From positions 71,984-135,983 of the forward strand of contig NKYR01000088.1 in the NCBI GenBank assembly GCA_003184365.1: 64,000 nucleotides of DNA, written 5' to 3'. Source of the stretch: Evernia prunastri. Lineage: Eukaryota; Ascomycota; Lecanoromycetes; Lecanorales; Parmeliaceae. Both the position numbers and the translations under genes were made by a program. Below are positions 1 to 10,698 of this stretch, piece after piece. The notes beneath the pieces are model-generated. The model had not been told where the DNA came from and did no database searches. It worked only from the letters and a program-made list of their open reading frames with translations. The first letter of the stretch is position 1, and every line of letters starts with the position of its first letter.

Positions 1-524
1 GCCTGGTATGTTGCTTGATGCTTTCTCGCTGTTGGCAGGCATCATACCAACTCCCTCGGTCATAGAGGAAGATTTTGAAAGGACAAACAGTTTGAATAAT
101 GATCAGATCTCTCAATTCTAGTGTAGCTAATGTAGGGTGAGATGAATTTTAAATGGCAAGTTGGCCACACTGATTATATCTACTGATTTGTAGGTTGCCG
201 TTGTTTTTGTGGGCAAACAAGTGACTCAGAAAGCCGAGCCAATGATTATATCTATCAATTGATTCAGCGTGTTGCAGAGCCGTGTTGCAGTAGTCCAATT
301 TCCTGGACGCACGTACCCAGCCTCGATGGCGAAGTCCGTTAGATAAATCACGGTGTGAAGGCGGCAAACGAGCCCACTTTTCTGCACGCCTGTAGCCAGC
401 GTCTCTGGAAAAGCCCGGTAGGGAAATCGGAGTATGGGAGCGGCAAACGGCAGATCGTTGAGCAATGGCCGAAAGAATATTACACGAGATGAGAGATTCC
501 CGTCCTTATTGCAGAAGCATGTCT
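1..524. other. Region with no supported gene
   Basis: Short open frames exist on the minus strand, but none has recognisable protein character or a convincing splice model. This is probably the 3' flank of the minus-strand gene that begins at 986, or intergenic DNA. Confidence 0.4.
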
Positions 525-986
525 CTAGGGAAGAAGAGGCCATACTCGTCGCAGTTGGCGACCTACTCTTTTAAAGGCCACCGGGTCAATCTGGTGACGT
601 GAAGCGACTTCTTCAAGTTTCTGATCTTTGCTGGGATTCACTACTTCACGGACCAAGTCGTACCGAGGAGCATTGCACATGATGGCGGCTGTTCGGTAGA
701 ATCCCCAGCGTAAAGTGAACTTGGCCATCATATACGCATATACAAAGACATGGCGAGAGGTAGCCAATGGTGGTAGCTTCCGAACTGGATACCCATCGTA
801 CTGAGCTCGACTACTGGAAAAGAAGACATCTGATGCCTCGCTGAGCTTATGAAGGCGTGTTTTTGACAGTCGGTGCTCTAAAAGCTCCTCGCGAAGTCGA
901 TCTCGATACCACGATGGCGGTGACTGCCGTGATAGACCCAACATTCGATGCCATCGTTTCAGAAGGGCGTCGCCTGTCAAACGCAT
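525..986 (-). CDS. Conserved fungal hypothetical protein
   Basis: Single-exon frame of 153 aa starting at the ATG at 986 (MRLTGDALLKRWHRML). A more upstream ATG at 1058 is in frame, but the 24 residues it adds look like leader sequence. The protein is basic and helical with many R, L and W residues. It has a central segment FYRTAAIMCNAPRYDLVREV and ends RQLRRVWPLLP. From memory, proteins with this central AQYDG-P-VR and NPSKD pattern recur as uncharacterised single-copy proteins in filamentous ascomycetes. The basic amphipathic N-terminus would suit a mitochondrial protein, but that is only an inference. No catalytic motif is visible. Confidence 0.65.
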   Translation of the reverse strand: MRLTGDALLKRWHRMLGLSRQSPPSWYRDRLREELLEHRLSKTRLHKLSEASDVFFSSSRAQYDGYPVRKLPPLATSRHVFVYAYMMAKFTLRWGFYRTAAIMCNAPRYDLVREVVNPSKDQKLEEVASRHQIDPVAFKRVGRQLRRVWPLLP

Positions 987-1781
987 TTTCTTTTGGCGAT
1001 TGAGTGATGTAAAGGGGGGACACTGAGGGATGATGCCTTTTTGCGTCCTTTGATACAAAAGGAGACATACAAAGATGGCGAAAGTGCCGGGAAGAGAAGT
1101 AAGGCTCCTATGGCATCATTTCTAGTAGCTTAGTTAACAATGCCGATACTTGCTTTCTTGATACTAGGAACATTCTCAGACTTGAAGCCCCCGTAACATG
1201 TTGGAGCCTCTACGATGTGGTTGGGGAAAGAAGCAGAAGTTCCAAAGTAGGATGGGCAGAAATGGGACGGCTGAAAGCAGAGAGACAGGAAAAGCGCAGG
1301 GGGAAGAAATCCTAGTAGGGTCAACTTGCCTGTAAAGGGAAGTAATGGCACGTATGATTTCTGGGTCTGCATTATCACATCCTTTAGGATTAGCCTTTCT
1401 CTAGAATTCCAGGTCTGAGATGTGGTGAAAAAGAGAAAGTGTTCACCGTGATGTTTTTCCTGTGTTCTGCACACGCTAACAGATATTGTAAGCCAAGCAT
1501 TGAGCCGCAATAGGTTAAGCTGCAATAGGTTAAGCTGCAGTGAGCCGCAACGATTTAGGTACCTTACATTAGAGAGCAATACCTAGGTACCTATTAATGG
1601 AAAAGAGGAAAAATTTCTGCTCCGGTTCCCGCTCCGTGAATCTTTTTCGCAACAAACGGTTAAGTACCTACCTACTACCTAGACGGTCAAAGCGGTGAGA
1701 TCAGACCGCTTCAATCTTCAGAAACCTAGCCCACGTCTTCAGATCTGGGCGATGGCAAGGTGATACTTTCTACAGGTAAGC
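987..1781. other. Intergenic region with a small direct repeat
   Basis: No convincing gene. It holds the 5' flanks of the divergent gene at 525-986 and of PRO1, a 15-bp direct repeat near 1507, and several TAGGTACCTA-like motifs between 1555 and 1680. Confidence 0.5.
1507..1536. repeat. Two tandem copies of a 15-bp unit
   Basis: The unit GCAATAGGTTAAGCT occurs at 1507-1521 and again, identically, at 1522-1536. Related GAGCCGCAA sequence lies on both sides. It is non-coding and its function is unknown. Confidence 0.85.
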
Positions 1782-3392
1782 ATGAAGGGCCACAAACATC
1801 TCACCATTGTGATCAAACTGGGTATGCAAGGCATGGGGCCTTTTGGGATACAATCGCTAAGCACACTTTCTCGACAGGCTCAAGCTCAATAGTCCACGAG
1901 AAGACCCATGAACCCTTACTCTCCATACTCTCCCTCATCGTTGAGACCGCCGTCGCTCTCATCAGCGATGGACACCGAGTCGTTATTGTCTCCTCCGGAG
2001 CCATTGCGGTGGGGTTGCGGAGGATGGATGTGGAGAAGAGGCCGAAGTATCTGCCCAGAATACAGGTAGGTAGGAAGCTACTCCAAGATTTGGACAGAAA
2101 GGAAGCACATTAACGTTTATGCAAGGCACTTGCAGCAGTAGGGCAATGTCGCCTTATGAGCCTCTGGGAAAGTCTATTTGCCCATCTACGACAGCCGGTG
2201 GCCCAAATTCTACTGACGAGGAACGACATAGCCGATGTACGTACAAGAGGGTGTGGAAATGTGTGAGTATAGTATACGCTTACAAATGGCCAGCGCACAC
2301 AATATCTGAATGCTCAGAATACCTTCACCGAGCTTCTCAACATGGGAGTGATACCTATAGTGAATGAAAACGATACCCTAGCTGTATCTGTATGTCAAGC
2401 AAAGGAAACATATGCAAGACACCATTGCTAAAGGCACCTAGGAAATTCGGCAAATCGAGAAGTTCGGTGACAATGACACTCTCTCTGCCATCACTGCAGC
2501 CATGGTGCAAGCAGATTATCTCTTCCTCATGACAGATGTAGACTGTCTGTACGACAAAAACCCTCGGACGCACCCAGACGCTCAAGCGATCGAAGTCGTC
2601 GAAGATGTATCATCGCTCGAAGCAGACGTGTCCTCTGCCGGCTCATCTTTAGGCACTGGCGGCATGTCGACCAAGATAGTCGCAGCCCGTCTCGCAACTT
2701 CCGCCGGTGTCACCACTGTCATCACCCGCTCCTCGAACCCAGGAAACATATTCAACATCGTCAACTACGTTCAAGCCCAGAAGGCGCCTGCCGTCCACTC
2801 CGGCTTCCCTTCGAATTCAACGATCCCGGCGGACAACACCCCTCTGTCAAGCTCGATGTCCTCACTGCACGTCGACGTTCTTCCAGCCCCACCGCTCCAT
2901 ACCCGCTTCCTCCCCGATCCCTTCCCGATCCGCGACCGCTCCTTCTGGCTCCTGCACGGCCTCGCCGCCCACGGCACCCTCTACATAGACCAGGGCGCCC
3001 ACCACGCCCTCGCCGCCAAAGCCGGTCTTCTCCCAGCTGGCATCGTGGACGTCGAGGGCCAATTCGCGCAGCAAGAAGCCGTGCGGCTCGTCGTCATCAA
3101 ACGGAACCCGCCCGCCTGGTCGTCGGCCGCCCAAGAGAATAGCGTCAACGCGGGAGGCGTGCCGGTCGACGCGGCGGTGGCGCCTACGGAGGTAGGGAGA
3201 GCATTGGTGAATTACTCCGCGGCGGAAATCATGAGGATCAAGGGGATGAAGAGCACGGAGATTGGCGGGGTGTTGGGATATGCGGATTCCGAGTACGTGG
3301 CTTTGAGGGAGAATGTCAGCTTGACGAAGAGGGAGAAGAGTAGACCCGTCACCCCGAGTGCGAGCTCTGGCAATGTTGGACAAGTGATCTAA
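1782..3392 (+). CDS. PRO1: Glutamate 5-kinase (gamma-glutamyl kinase)
   Basis: Phosphorylates L-glutamate to gamma-glutamyl phosphate, the first and feedback-regulated step of proline synthesis in the cytosol. Five exons: 1782-1821, 1878-2065, 2126-2236, 2294-2389 and 2442-3392. They join to exactly 462 codons (461 aa, close to the usual fungal length). Visible family landmarks are the N-terminal LTIVIKLGSSSIV strand, IVSSGAI, the LLTRNDIAD segment, VIPIVNENDTLAV, the FGDNDTLSA loop, LFLMTDVDCLY and GTGGMSTKI (about residue 218). A C-terminal PUA domain starts near residue 318. The ATG at 1782 is chosen because it gives the short N-terminus normal for the family. The junction after 2389 is ambiguous: acceptor 2441 gives VSEIRQIEKFGD, four residues longer than the usual SEIKFGD, while a downstream AG would delete conserved E-I. 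Confidence 0.95.
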
Positions 3393-3675
3393 GTCGGCCG
3401 TCTTTTGGGGCCAGGAAATGAATGCTCTTGGCGCATATCTAGGAAAAGTAAGGCATTTGGGTAAGGTAGGTACATTGAGCAACCAGCAACTATGTATGAA
3501 ATGCTTTTGGTATCGTGCGCATATGGCCGTTACAAGAGCACAACCATGCCCGTAGACACCGCTGTCACATGCATTCCATTCTTTCCAGCTATATAATGCC
3601 TCGAATGATTTCGAAACATGCTAGCATATCGAACAAAGCGCCTACAAATAGCCATCCTTTCGCCTCAATGCATCA

Positions 3676-5307
3676 TCATCTCGCATCCTTCATCTGACCG
3701 CTACTATTCCCCGTCATCTCCTCGAAATCCAACGTGTACTCATCCACCTCTCGGAACTTATCCGCCAGCCTCTTCATCTCGTCCTTTGCCTTGCCATCCA
3801 ACACAGGAGCCTTCCTCCTGCCTCTGCCCGTCGCAGCGTTCTCGTTCTCCTTCCCGCCGTCGTCATCGTCCTCCTGTTCCTCCTCATCGTTCTCACCGCC
3901 AGAGTCTGCAGCGGTCTTCTTGGTGTAAGTCCTCGACGCCCTCTTCCCCGGAGCCTCTTTTGCTTTCGCTCTTGTTTTTGCTTTCCCGCCGCGTTTAGGC
4001 ACGAGGACGGCGTTGGGCTTCTTCCGTCGCATCTTCGTCGTAGCGTAGAAGCTTAGCTCGTCCTCGTCTTCACCGAGGCCGGTGTTGTCGAGCTCCACAT
4101 CGCTGCTGCTGGGTACGTCGTATTCGCCTCGAGGTTTTGGGCGGGCTCGCCGTCGGGGGAGCAAATTTTGGAGTGTGGCTGTCGTGAGCGGTTTCGGGGC
4201 AACCGGCTTGGCTGGCGATGTGTTTGTGGAAGTACATGAGACCGGCGAGGGCGCTGGGGAGAGTTGCTTGCGCCTGGGTTGCGGAGGACGCGTGGCAGCT
4301 TTGGTGGGCTTGCTGCCTCTCTTGCGTGCTTTGGGTGTCTGCGGACTGCTACTCCGAGGTAGAGCAAGAATGTCACTGTCTATCTGCCGTTGCGGTGTCC
4401 GAGTAAGGCGTTGCCGTGGGAGTGTTGGTTCCGGTCTCCCTTCTTCTTCCGCGGGTAGGTCGTACAGATCGTCTTGCTCTCGGGGTAGGGTTGACGGAGG
4501 CGAGGATGGAGGATCACGTGGTTGTGATGCTGGGACTTGGATTTCCGGGGTTGCCAATTTACGTTTGCGCGACCCAGAGGTTTGTTGCGAAGATGAGGAC
4601 GTGTCTTGGGCATTTGATTGTAACATAGACTTGATCATGGGAGTTGACTCATCATCTGGGCGAAAGTCGTCGAGTTCATCATCGTCCAAATCCTCGCTTG
4701 GGTCGTTCTGTGTTTGTAGCATTTGAAGCAGGCTAGGTTGTCTGGCTCTCTTCTTAAGAGTAGCACCCAGCACTGACAGTTGTGGTTTGGGCGTTTCGCC
4801 ACTCCTCGACCCCAATCTCATCTGAGTGTTCTTTATCGTGGAAGAGTTGCCCATACCGCTTGGAGATGGCTTTGATGCTGGACCGGTCTCCGTAGGTATC
4901 GAAGATGAGATCTGGTCAGGTTCTGTTGGGGCATCCGCTTGTGCTGCACCCTGGCTTGCCTTCCCTGTTGCCACCTTTTTTGCATAATCAGCCTCCCTAG
5001 CAATCTTCGAAAGCGCAGCTCTTGTCTGGTTCGATGGCGGCTTGAGACGAGTCGACCCTATATCCTCTGGATCCAATGCCCCACTCATCCTATACTCCGG
5101 GGCTTTGACACCCCTTCCACGCGCGACTGTCTTTTTCGAAACGACCAACCCATCGCTATCATCGCTAGCAGTAGTGACGCGTCCTGACGATACCGGAGAG
5201 AAAATGTCTTTCTGCTTCTGTGCTGCGGATGCCACTGCAGATTTGGGGAGGTGAGGAAAGGTGATAGGGGCTGACGGCGCGACCTTGGAGCGCTTTGGAC
5301 GAGGCAT
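3676..5307 (-). CDS. Low-complexity, probably nuclear protein of unknown function
   Basis: Intronless frame of 543 aa beginning MPRPKRSKVAP. It is rich in S, P, K and R. It has several short basic clusters that could be nuclear localisation signals, a central motif LKKRARQPSLLQMLQ followed by an acidic DLDDDELDDFRPDDEST segment (about residues 185-220), and a long K/R-rich stretch. A Glu/Asp-rich tract lies near residues 465-490. A C-terminal predicted helix, MKRLADKFREVDEYTLDFEE, is the best candidate for an ordered interaction segment. I do not recognise the family with certainty. The charge pattern suggests a chromatin-associated or kinetochore-type scaffold, but this is inference. It ends close to PRO1 (convergent, about 280 bp apart). 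Confidence 0.8.
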   Translation of the reverse strand: MPRPKRSKVAPSAPITFPHLPKSAVASAAQKQKDIFSPVSSGRVTTASDDSDGLVVSKKTVARGRGVKAPEYRMSGALDPEDIGSTRLKPPSNQTRAALSKIAREADYAKKVATGKASQGAAQADAPTEPDQISSSIPTETGPASKPSPSGMGNSSTIKNTQMRLGSRSGETPKPQLSVLGATLKKRARQPSLLQMLQTQNDPSEDLDDDELDDFRPDDESTPMIKSMLQSNAQDTSSSSQQTSGSRKRKLATPEIQVPASQPRDPPSSPPSTLPREQDDLYDLPAEEEGRPEPTLPRQRLTRTPQRQIDSDILALPRSSSPQTPKARKRGSKPTKAATRPPQPRRKQLSPAPSPVSCTSTNTSPAKPVAPKPLTTATLQNLLPRRRARPKPRGEYDVPSSSDVELDNTGLGEDEDELSFYATTKMRRKKPNAVLVPKRGGKAKTRAKAKEAPGKRASRTYTKKTAADSGGENDEEEQEDDDDGGKENENAATGRGRRKAPVLDGKAKDEMKRLADKFREVDEYTLDFEEMTGNSSGQMKDAR

Positions 5308-5755
5308 TACACATGAGATTCTTTGATCGCGCGCTGTTTCCCTTTGCGTGTGAGGTACTTTGCTAGAATTTTGGACGATGATGATGTTTTGCGACGCGTC
5401 GAGGTTCCGCTTAGTTTAAGAGCGGAATTGATCCGGACACTCAGAGCCTAACCCAGAAACATCGCCATGCTGTCGTAAGTCTTAGTGACCTCTGAATAAA
5501 TGGAGCGCGATTTCCTTCCCTTTCTCTTCGACTTCTATGAAGAAGATTTCAATATGTATGAGTGAAAATCCTTTTCTACTAGATGAAAATAAGCGCGAAA
5601 AGTTTGATTCTCTAGCTGTACGTCGCAGAGTAACCCTAGCTTTTCCAGGCAGGGTATCTGGCGAATCTGTCCCAAGTCATCGGCCTACAAGATGGCTGTA
5701 CTTAGCCATTGTCTTCGATTCCAATCAGCAGTACTGACAAAAGGCACAGGTTCCC
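5308..5755. promoter_or_regulatory. Divergent intergenic region
   Basis: This 448-bp stretch separates the minus-strand gene at 3676-5307 from the plus-strand GDSL gene at 5756, so it should hold both promoters. No specific factor site can be supported by eye. Confidence 0.4.
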
Positions 5756-6779
5756 ATGCAGGGTCCCTACGACCAGTTTCTGCTCTTCGGCGACAGCTTA
5801 ACCCAGCAGTCGTGCAGCCAAGCAGATGGCTTTGCTTTTTCTCCAGCGCTGCAAGATTGTATGACTAAGATTTCCCGAATCTCCTTACGAAGAAGCGTCC
5901 TTACAGACTTTGCACCGCTGCATGTACAGTTGACCAGAGTGTAATTGACAATCGCGCCTGTTAGCTTTCATTAGACGGCTGGATGTTATCAACAGGGGCT
6001 TTTCCGTGCGCCTTCTACTCCATGTGCACAGCAGCGGAACGAAGTTGAGAGTCTATAGGGGTACAATACGGCCAATGCAATCCTAGCCTTACCCGGCTTC
6101 ATGCCTAAGCCAGAGCAAGCACGTCTTAGGTTCATGGTATGCCCAAGGCAGCTTTTTCGCTACACGCTGTGCTCATTTTCATTGGGTTACAGACCGTCTT
6201 TTTCGGCGCCAATGACGCCTGCCTGCCCGGAAGTGCGACAGGCCAGCATGTACCGCTCAATGAATACAGGAAGAATCTGAGAGACATTCTCCAGCATTCA
6301 AGCGTCGTCGCACAAAAACCTCGACTGATCCTCCTGACGCCTCCCCCTGTCAATGAGTATCAACTGGAAGAAGCCGACCTGGTGTGTGGGATCCAAGATC
6401 CCCGACGGACAGCAGCGCACACGAAGGAGTATGCAGATGCGTGCCGTCAAGTCGGAGCAGAGGTTGGAGTGGTCGTGCTTGACGTCTGGTCCATCTTCAT
6501 GGCCAAGACCGGATGGAAGGAAGGCGAACCGTTGATTGGCTCCAAGACAATTGCGAGGAATGAAGTCCTTGAGAAGCTGCTGAAGGATGGTGAGCTCTTG
6601 GTATTGTGAGAACTGAGGGATCTGAAGTGGCTGAGCTCGATCTAGGGTTGCACTTTCGTCCGGACGCGTATGGGCTTCTTTACGATTCAGTGATGGACTT
6701 GATCCAGAAGGAGTGGCCTGATCAAGCTCCCGACAGCCTGAACTTCATCTTCAAGCCTTGGCCGGAAGCACCTAAGTAA
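5756..6779 (+). CDS. GDSL/SGNH esterase, isoamyl-acetate-hydrolysing type (IAH1-like)
   Basis: Serine hydrolase of the SGNH superfamily, expected to cleave short-chain acyl or acetate esters in the cytosol. Five exons: 5756-5858, 5965-6005, 6059-6136, 6193-6589 and 6646-6779, joining to 251 codons (250 aa, typical for this family). Block I is FLLFGDSLTQ with the nucleophilic Ser. After the first junction the protein reads SFIRRLDVINRGFSGY, the conserved block II Gly region. FFGANDACLPG is block III with the oxyanion Asn. GLHFRPDAY near the C-terminus supplies the catalytic Asp-x-x-His region. The protein ends near FKPWPEAPK. All junctions are GT-AG. The first intron (106 nt) is longer than the other three (53-56 nt). 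Confidence 0.92.
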
Positions 6780-8122
6780 CTTCTGCCTTGTACCCTTTTC
6801 CTCAGCCCTTGCTTCTCATGAACATAGAGTATAGAATGGGTAGGTGTAGTGAGGATAACAGGAAGATCGATGTCTGACTATTGTCGCTCGAAACTCACTC
6901 GAGTTGAAATGAAAAAAATGAAAGGCGCCCCTCAGTCTCAGGCTTAACATGTGTTCGTGACCATTGCGGCTAGCCCGGTCGTTGATATCAAGGCCGGGCC
7001 GATTTCCCAGGCAACTTGCAAGGTGAGATTCAGAGGCTATCTGGCAATGAATATTGCAATTCCCCCACCGCCAGGACATGGGACAGCCACCGCCGACGCC
7101 ATGCTACAATGCTACAAGGTCCCAGCAACCTGGGGAGCCCGTTAGAATCGAAAGGAACGATGTTCCCGTCTGCAATCTGACACACCGCATTCGTGCTGCG
7201 TATCTTGCAAAAGCCTTCCTGACTAGATCCGCTCCTTCGTGCTACCAAGCGCCTGAAAGGCCTCCTGCAGTTCCAGCCCGTGAGCGTTGACTGGTTATTG
7301 TAAAGAGCATTGATGCACTCTTTGCACGTTGCATCTTACTGTTGTTCCTCAGCCAACTCCGCCTCATTCATCAATTCTATTGCGCTAGACAGTGTGAGCC
7401 CTAAGATCGAAAGGCTCACGTCATAGCGATTATCAAAATATCAAGGGTGTCTTGTCACACCACATCTCGAATCGATAGTGTTGCTCAGCACATGATGCGA
7501 TGTTTGGAAGCGCGAGATGCTTCGAAAGCGAAATATTGTCGCCTCACCAGCAACTGCGTGAGACTATACACCCATTTGTGCCAACGTTGACATACATAGT
7601 AAGAAATTGAGATCCTGCAAAGCTCAATGCAACGGAAACAAGTGGAATCTCATTATTCCTACTCGAAGTGTATCTCTAAGTTTGGCAGCGGGTGAAATCC
7701 ACCGGTCTCGGAGGCCCGCAGAGCCTGTCAGCTTACTTACCTATTACTCGGAGTGGGGGGGTAGGATGGTAAAGAGAAGGAGGTTGTTGGTAGGAATGAC
7801 ACAACTTCAACATGCACCAGCACAGCCCCTCTGGACGAGGCTCTTGGGAGATCGGCGCAGCACTGCCTCTGTTAGGCATGGCCCCCGGGCAGACGCCCGA
7901 AACTCTCCGACTTTGAAATGACCGGCTTTTTCGCGTGGGGGCCAGAGGCGCAGGCGATTGGTGCAAGCCTCCGCTTACGACATGGGAAAAAGGTGCCCGG
8001 GCTCCGGCAAAATGGACCCCGCCATCTTTGGGCTTTGCATTACGTACCTTTGCTTCTCGCTACTACTCTGTTCTTACTCAATCAACGGAAACCTCACCAA
8101 GAACCCCCTCCACTCCACAAAA
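6780..8122. other. Intergenic region without a supported gene
   Basis: About 1.3 kb. Short frames occur on both strands (for example around 7600-7960), but none resembles a protein family and none splices into a longer product. The last 165 nt are open in frame with the downstream GST gene (from 7958) and most likely form its 5' leader. Confidence 0.5.
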
Positions 8123-8785
8123 ATGGTCCTCACGGTTCATCACCTCGGCCGTTCCCAATCCGAACGCATAGTCTGGCTCTGCGAAGAGCTCGGCCTCGAT
8201 TACGAGCTCAAAGTCTACGACCGCTCTCCCACGCTCGCACCCCCGGAGTACAAGAAATTGCACCCGTTGGGCACCGCACCGACTATCACAGATGGCGATG
8301 TCACGCTCGCTGAGTCTGGCGCGGTTATGGAATATATACTTGCGAAATACGGTAAGGGAAGGTTGGTAGTAGGGCCAGAGGAAAAGAACTATGCGGACTA
8401 TATATTTTGGCTGTATTTTGCAAATGGTACGCTGCAGCTCTCGGTGAGCAGGAACATGTTTTTGCGCATGGCGCAGTTGCCCGCCGATAATCAGATCATG
8501 CAAATGGCGGTGTCGAGACGAGAGCACGCTCTCGGTCTCGTCAATGACCGGCTGAAGGACAATGAGTGGTTGGCCGGGACCGAGTTTACTGCCGCAGATA
8601 TCATGACGGTGGTAAGCTTCACCACGATGAGACTGTTCATGCCTTACAGTCTGAAACCATACCCGAATATAATTGCGTATTTGAAGAGAGTGGGCGCCAG
8701 AGATGGGTACAAGAGGGCGATGGCGAAAGGAGATCCAGGACTCGAACCTCTGATTGGTGCTGAGCCGCCGAAGCCGTTGATATGA
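8123..8785 (+). CDS. Glutathione S-transferase
   Basis: Predicted cytosolic enzyme conjugating glutathione to electrophiles, 220 aa and single exon. The N-terminal thioredoxin fold (about residues 1-85) begins VLTVHHLGRSQSERIVWLCE, which carries the Ser/Arg-rich glutathione-contact region of fungal GSTs. The cis-Pro (LGTAPTI) and the ESGAVMEYIL motif that binds the gamma-glutamyl group follow. The C-terminal helical domain (about 95-215) contains WLAGTEFTAADIMT, the N-capping box of GST helix 6. The ATG at 8123 is preferred. An in-frame upstream ATG at 7958 would add a 55-residue hydrophobic leader that is not usual in the family, though it cannot be excluded. The class is probably a fungal-specific cytosolic type. 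Confidence 0.92.
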   Translation: MVLTVHHLGRSQSERIVWLCEELGLDYELKVYDRSPTLAPPEYKKLHPLGTAPTITDGDVTLAESGAVMEYILAKYGKGRLVVGPEEKNYADYIFWLYFANGTLQLSVSRNMFLRMAQLPADNQIMQMAVSRREHALGLVNDRLKDNEWLAGTEFTAADIMTVVSFTTMRLFMPYSLKPYPNIIAYLKRVGARDGYKRAMAKGDPGLEPLIGAEPPKPLI

Positions 8786-10698
8786 TGGGGTTTCAGGTGG
8801 TAAATACGCAGTCCACAAGAAATACGCGATCAAATTACCCTTGGGGTGAACCTCCAGAAAATGGAAGATTGTATCGGAGTCTGATAGAGGAGAACGGGGA
8901 CTGTATCCGTACTACAGATATAATGTCATATAGAGCGATAGTACAATCGCGGTCCTAAACTCAATACTAGCCGACAATTTTGCACGTTGCTTTCCTAGAG
9001 CTGCTGTTCAAATTGTCCATCAAGTCGTATGTAGGCCAAAGGATGGCAGAGCGTGTTACTGTAATATTCTGTCGTACTCGCAATCGCCTAGAAAGTTTGG
9101 CTCGAGATTCAGCAATCATAATCATTGCACCTTCGACAGTGAGTATCGTTGGTGTCTCCATGACGGCTAGATGCGGTCGTGTGATGTTTCGAAAAACTCA
9201 AAGCACAACATATTGACATCAGCATCCTTACCATTTCCGACGTTGCAGTCATAGACTCCAGAGTCTTGCGAGGCTGTCGGTGTGGACATGAACGCAGTAC
9301 GTAGCCTCGTCTTTGAACGCGTCTTCCCAGTCATCCATGACAACCATCATGAAGGATTCTACTAACCATATTCACCAAAAAAAAACCTCCGACAGCTGAA
9401 TGCAGGGATGAGCGGGGTGTCAATGAAACAGAATGGCGCATTGCGCCTTGCAAATATCGGTCACACGACGTCACACATCCATTTCTTCAGGCTTACTGGC
9501 AGTCGCAGCTTGAGCAAGAAGATATTATGTAGTATTTCGTAACAGGCTGAACAGAACGTCCACCGGTGAGCAAAGCGACACTTCGCCACAACTATCTTCA
9601 GGCTAGAGCTTGCAGGCTGGAGCTTCTGGCTCCCGCAAAATTTTCTTCTAGAAGCGGTGTAACACGTCGACCTACCTGTGGTTTGACGATTTTATTTGTT
9701 TTGGCAGCGCTGGCAGTGCTTAGAGGCCGTGCTTCCGGGGCGAGATGAACGAGATGTTCGCAGCTTAGGAGAGATGACGCGGGACGCCAGCCAGCGGGTT
9801 CTGCGGACGCTTGTTGGGAGGTCAGATGAGCATGCGGTCAGTCGTGGCAGCGATGTGTTGGTAATTCCTTTGGGGATTGATGGTAAGACAGCAGAGCTCA
9901 ATGGTGGTGGCGAGGGAATGAAAATGTTGGTGTATCTCGAGGATTTTGTTTGTCGCGCGCAGCAAACAAGGTATAACACATGGAGTTTGAGCCACATCGA
10001 TTTTAATTTCTTCTCGGCTGAAGATAGTAGAGGTAACTTTAGGACACCAGCCACTCCACCGAAGGTGAGAATGCCTCCAAATACCTTAGCCTTATTATAT
10101 ATTACGTGGTGCCGCAGCACTTGCGGAACGCTAAAGCGCACTAGAGTACCTGGAGCCTTAAGTGAGGCTCACACGACAAAAGGTCAAAAGACTTCGCTAC
10201 TAGCTACTAAAAGAGGGTATAAGTATAAGTAGATGCTGCTCTCCTTCCTACAATCCTCTTCAAGTCCTCCCAAAACTCACAGTGCCACTTTTGTATATTT
10301 ATAAATACCCGGAAATATCCCAACCCAAGGTTACATTCTCAGGCGCCTGCACCTCCCCTCGGGCCTTGTTTCAGACTCATCGATAGACCCTCGAAGCTAC
10401 CTCATTTCCTTCCCCAAGTCTGATGATCAACGGCATTGCACATAAGTGTGTAATGTCCGCTTAGGCTTTATGTCGCCTTCGAAGATTCTCCAGCAGTTGT
10501 CTCGGTAAATCCATCCTTCCTTTTCTGCATCGCATCTGTACTAATACTAGTACAGCCTCCAGGCCCTCGAAGACAAGTGCGGTTAGCTACCCTCCCTGCC
10601 GAGCAACAGCCCATCCTCCAAAGCCCCAAAGCCCGCAGCCCTCGACAAATTCACGGCTCTTCTCTCCACACCCAGGGTCGGATACTTCACAGAGTCAG
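8786..10698. other. Long gene-poor region
   Basis: About 1.9 kb. Overlapping opposite-strand frames at 9692-10232 show no protein-family character and end in AT-rich DNA, so I treat them as chance. A probable 5' UTR intron of the next gene lies at 10505-10555. Confidence 0.45.
10505..10555 (+). other. Possible 5' UTR intron of the downstream coiled-coil gene
   Basis: GTAAAT at 10505 is followed by CTAAT/ACTAG branch-like sequence and a TACAG acceptor ending at 10555, inside pyrimidine-rich DNA about 140 bp ahead of the ATG at 10699. The prediction rests on splice signals only. Confidence 0.35.

Noticed and set aside
9692..10232. Two overlapping opposite-strand frames of 149 and 178 aa
   Set aside because: No family resemblance, no splice model, and they run into AT-rich stop-dense DNA.
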